Source: UBA4719 sp038249115 (GTDB lineage: Bacteria; Actinomycetota; Actinomycetes; Actinomycetales; Dermatophilaceae). Taken from it: a stretch of DNA of 7,243 nt. The translations under genes were made by a program, and so were the position numbers. The DNA lies in assembly GCA_038249115.1 (NCBI GenBank), contig JBBRWQ010000129.1:1-7243 (forward strand), written 5' to 3'. The notes below the pieces were generated by a model. That model ran no database searches. It saw only the letters and a list, made by a program, of their open reading frames with translations, and was not told where the DNA came from. Shown piece by piece: positions 6,080 to 7,243 of this stretch (its first letter is position 1; each line of letters opens with the position of its first letter).

Positions 6080-6118
6080 GAAGTACAGCAGCAAAGTGCA
6101 GCAGCAAAGTACAGCAGC
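6080..6118 (+). repeat. three 13-bp tandem repeats right of the tRNA-Ala scar
   Basis: GAAGTACAGCAGC (6080-6092), AAAGTGCAGCAGC (6093-6105) and AAAGTACAGCAGC (6106-6118) are contiguous, with at most two differences between copies. They are the same family and orientation as the pair at 5855-5880. No gene covers them. Period 13 and placement around an att core fit arm-type protein-binding sites better than a satellite. Confidence 0.65.
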
Positions 6119-6331
6119 TGCTCACTCGAATGGGTGCCGTCAGGACCTGACCACGCCCGTGAGAGCGGTCGGCTCTGCGCAGTTGAGATGTCGGGCACTC
6201 CGCGTCGATCTTGGACGTTGCCGTCCTTGTGGCGTCCGCCAAGGGCCTCGCGGGTGAGTCAGGTCGTCGGGGGCAGGTTGAGCGCGACCCAGCCTTCTGT
6301 TCTCCCGACCTGGACGTGGTCGGCTGAGCGG
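6119..6331. other. non-coding stretch between the att repeats and the LON-domain gene
   Basis: About 210 bp without a convincing gene. The plus-strand and minus-strand frames that cross it lack a ribosome-binding site and have no recognisable domain. I see no tRNA, terminator or clear inverted repeat. It may be ordinary intergenic DNA or the worn end of a former second element. Confidence 0.5.
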
Positions 6332-6988
6332 TCACTGAGGGAGGTCGCCGTGGTCCCGCGGGTCGTCTGCCCACCTGGCGGTGAAGCGGGCGTCGGCCGC
6401 CTGCGTCTCCTCGACCAGCCTGGCGAGCAGCTCCGTGGCGGTCCTCGAGCGCAGCAGCGCGAACTGGTCCAGCGAGCCGAGCGGTGCGATGCCGGCAACC
6501 TGCCAGATGCGTTCGGCCGACTCGTCGGACAACGCAATGTCGGCTGGCCAGGGGAGCTCGACGAACTCGCTCGCTCTGGTGATGGTCGCGCGCACCAGAG
6601 CCTCAGCCGCGGCGAGCGCGGAGACGGTGGGCGCATCGAGCTCCAGCGCGTCGAGCTCGCGCACCTGCGCTCGCGGGAACGGGTCGTCGGCCAGCCAGCG
6701 CACTACCTCGAACCGTGCGGCACCAGTCGCGAGCAGCACGATCGACCCCTCGGTGATCTCCACCGAGGCGATCCGCGCCACCGTGCCCACCCCAAACCGC
6801 ACGTCGCCACCGCCTACCTCGGAGCCGCGCTCGATCAGCACCACCCCGAACTCGCGCTCCGTCTCCCCGACCACCGACGACAGCATCGCGACGTAGCGCG
6901 GCTCGAAGACCCGCAGCGGCAACGGCATGCCCGGGAACAGCACGGAGCCGAGCGGGAACATCGCTAGCTCACGCGTGGCGTCGGACAT
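6332..6988 (-). CDS. LON peptidase substrate-binding domain protein
   Basis: This is a 218-residue stand-alone LON N-terminal (substrate-binding) domain protein. The N-terminal signature LAMFPLGSVLFPGMPLPLRVFEPRY (residues 8-32) is the family hallmark. It is followed by the beta-rich segment EFGVVLIERGSEVGGGDVRFGVGTVARI and a helical C-terminal half ending in an acidic, Asp-rich tail. The ATPase and Ser-Lys protease domains of Lon are absent, as in other proteins of this length, so it is not a protease; its cellular role is unestablished. The ATG at 6988 has a weak GGCAGGA-type ribosome-binding site 8 nt upstream. It is a common chromosomal gene in actinomycetes and marks the core side of the island boundary. 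It is read on the same strand as the partial gene to its right, 168 bp away. Confidence 0.88.
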   Translation of the reverse strand: MSDATRELAMFPLGSVLFPGMPLPLRVFEPRYVAMLSSVVGETEREFGVVLIERGSEVGGGDVRFGVGTVARIASVEITEGSIVLLATGAARFEVVRWLADDPFPRAQVRELDALELDAPTVSALAAAEALVRATITRASEFVELPWPADIALSDESAERIWQVAGIAPLGSLDQFALLRSRTATELLARLVEETQAADARFTARWADDPRDHGDLPQ

Positions 6989-7156
6989 GACTACGATCCT
7001 GCCGCGCCCGGGCCGGGAATGCGAGCGCGAACGAGGGATCCACAGGAAACGGCCGCGTCGTCATCAGCTAAGGTGACGAACTCGGCGTGTCGGTCGTTGC
7101 GGTCCCCGGCTGAGGTCTCATGCGATCCGTCATCAGTTCTGGACGGTCTTGCGCGC

Positions 7157-7243
7157 TCAGGGCACGCGATCGGGGCTCGAGTTGTTGTGGCTCCACAGTG
7201 TGGGCGGTCCGGCTTCGTGGAGGTCGGCGAGCCAGACCAGCCA
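7157..7243 (-). CDS. 3' end of an unrecognised gene (right edge)
   Basis: The minus strand is open from the right edge to TGA at 7157-7159, giving a 28-residue C-terminal end beginning WLVWLADLHEAGPPTLWSHN. Third codon positions are nearly all G or C, unlike the overlapping frames, which supports real coding. I do not recognise the family; 28 residues are too few. It lies upstream of and in the same direction as the LON-domain gene, but the 168-bp gap makes a shared operon uncertain. Confidence 0.5.
   Translation of the reverse strand, partial: WLVWLADLHEAGPPTLWSHNNSSPDRVP

Noticed and set aside
6080..6118. CRISPR array
   Set aside because: The 13-bp units are contiguous with no spacers and too short for CRISPR repeats.
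5773..6198. Minus-strand frames crossing the tRNA fragment (containing ELRGLEPLTLSLRTR and EGTRTPDPLVAN)
   Set aside because: These peptides arise from translating the reverse complement of tRNA 3' ends and are well-known spurious annotations.
6134..6967. 277-codon plus-strand frame opposite the LON-domain protein
   Set aside because: Antisense shadow rich in Arg, His and Gln; the minus strand holds the LON signature.
7120..7243. Plus-strand open frame starting ATGCGATCC at the right edge
   Set aside because: Rich in Arg, Cys and Ser with poor codon bias; the opposite strand has a better coding signature.

Overview
The window comes from a high-GC bacterium, most probably an actinomycete. 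GC is high throughout, third codon positions in the genes are mostly G or C, GTG starts are used, and the tRNA fragment near 5990 looks like an actinobacterial tRNA-Ala. I cannot name a genus.

Left part (1-2760). The 3' tail of an unrecognised gene (+) runs into the window and faces a complete FAD-dependent oxidoreductase of the amine-oxidase/phytoene-desaturase type (-, 145-1395). A 40-codon reading frame with a strong Shine-Dalgarno overlaps the start of that oxidoreductase. Upstream of it lies an oleate hydratase gene (-) that has lost its N-terminal FAD-binding part, so it is probably a pseudogene.

Middle (2760-4000). A short regulatory-looking region with a direct repeat, a perfect palindrome and promoter-like hexamers precedes an intact 87-aa protein of unknown function (+). 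It is followed by the C-terminal end of a superfamily 2 DEAD/DEAH helicase (+) that lacks its ATP-binding half, a second gene remnant.

Right-middle (3967-5681). This is an intact two-gene type IV (AbiE) toxin-antitoxin/abortive-infection module: a winged-helix AbiEi antitoxin-regulator and an AbiEii nucleotidyltransferase toxin. Their start and stop codons overlap as GTGA. The upstream region carries repeated and palindromic CGTTACGTT motifs, a plausible autoregulatory operator.

Island boundary (5682-6331). A 32-bp copy of only the 3' end of a tRNA-Ala gene lies at 5976-6007, followed by a rho-independent terminator. This is the expected scar of an element that integrated into a tRNA-Ala gene. 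13-bp tandem repeats (AAAGTACAGCAGC-like) lie on both sides of it, two on the left and three on the right, and look like integrase or excisionase arm sites. No integrase gene is in the window.

Right end (6332-7243). A LON substrate-binding-domain protein (-) and the 3' end of another minus-strand gene look like ordinary chromosome. The working picture is an accessory island of gene remnants plus a defence/maintenance module, ending at a tRNA-Ala attachment site next to core genes. I do not see a clearly new system. The att-flanking 13-bp repeats and the AbiE operator are the most informative unexplained structures.
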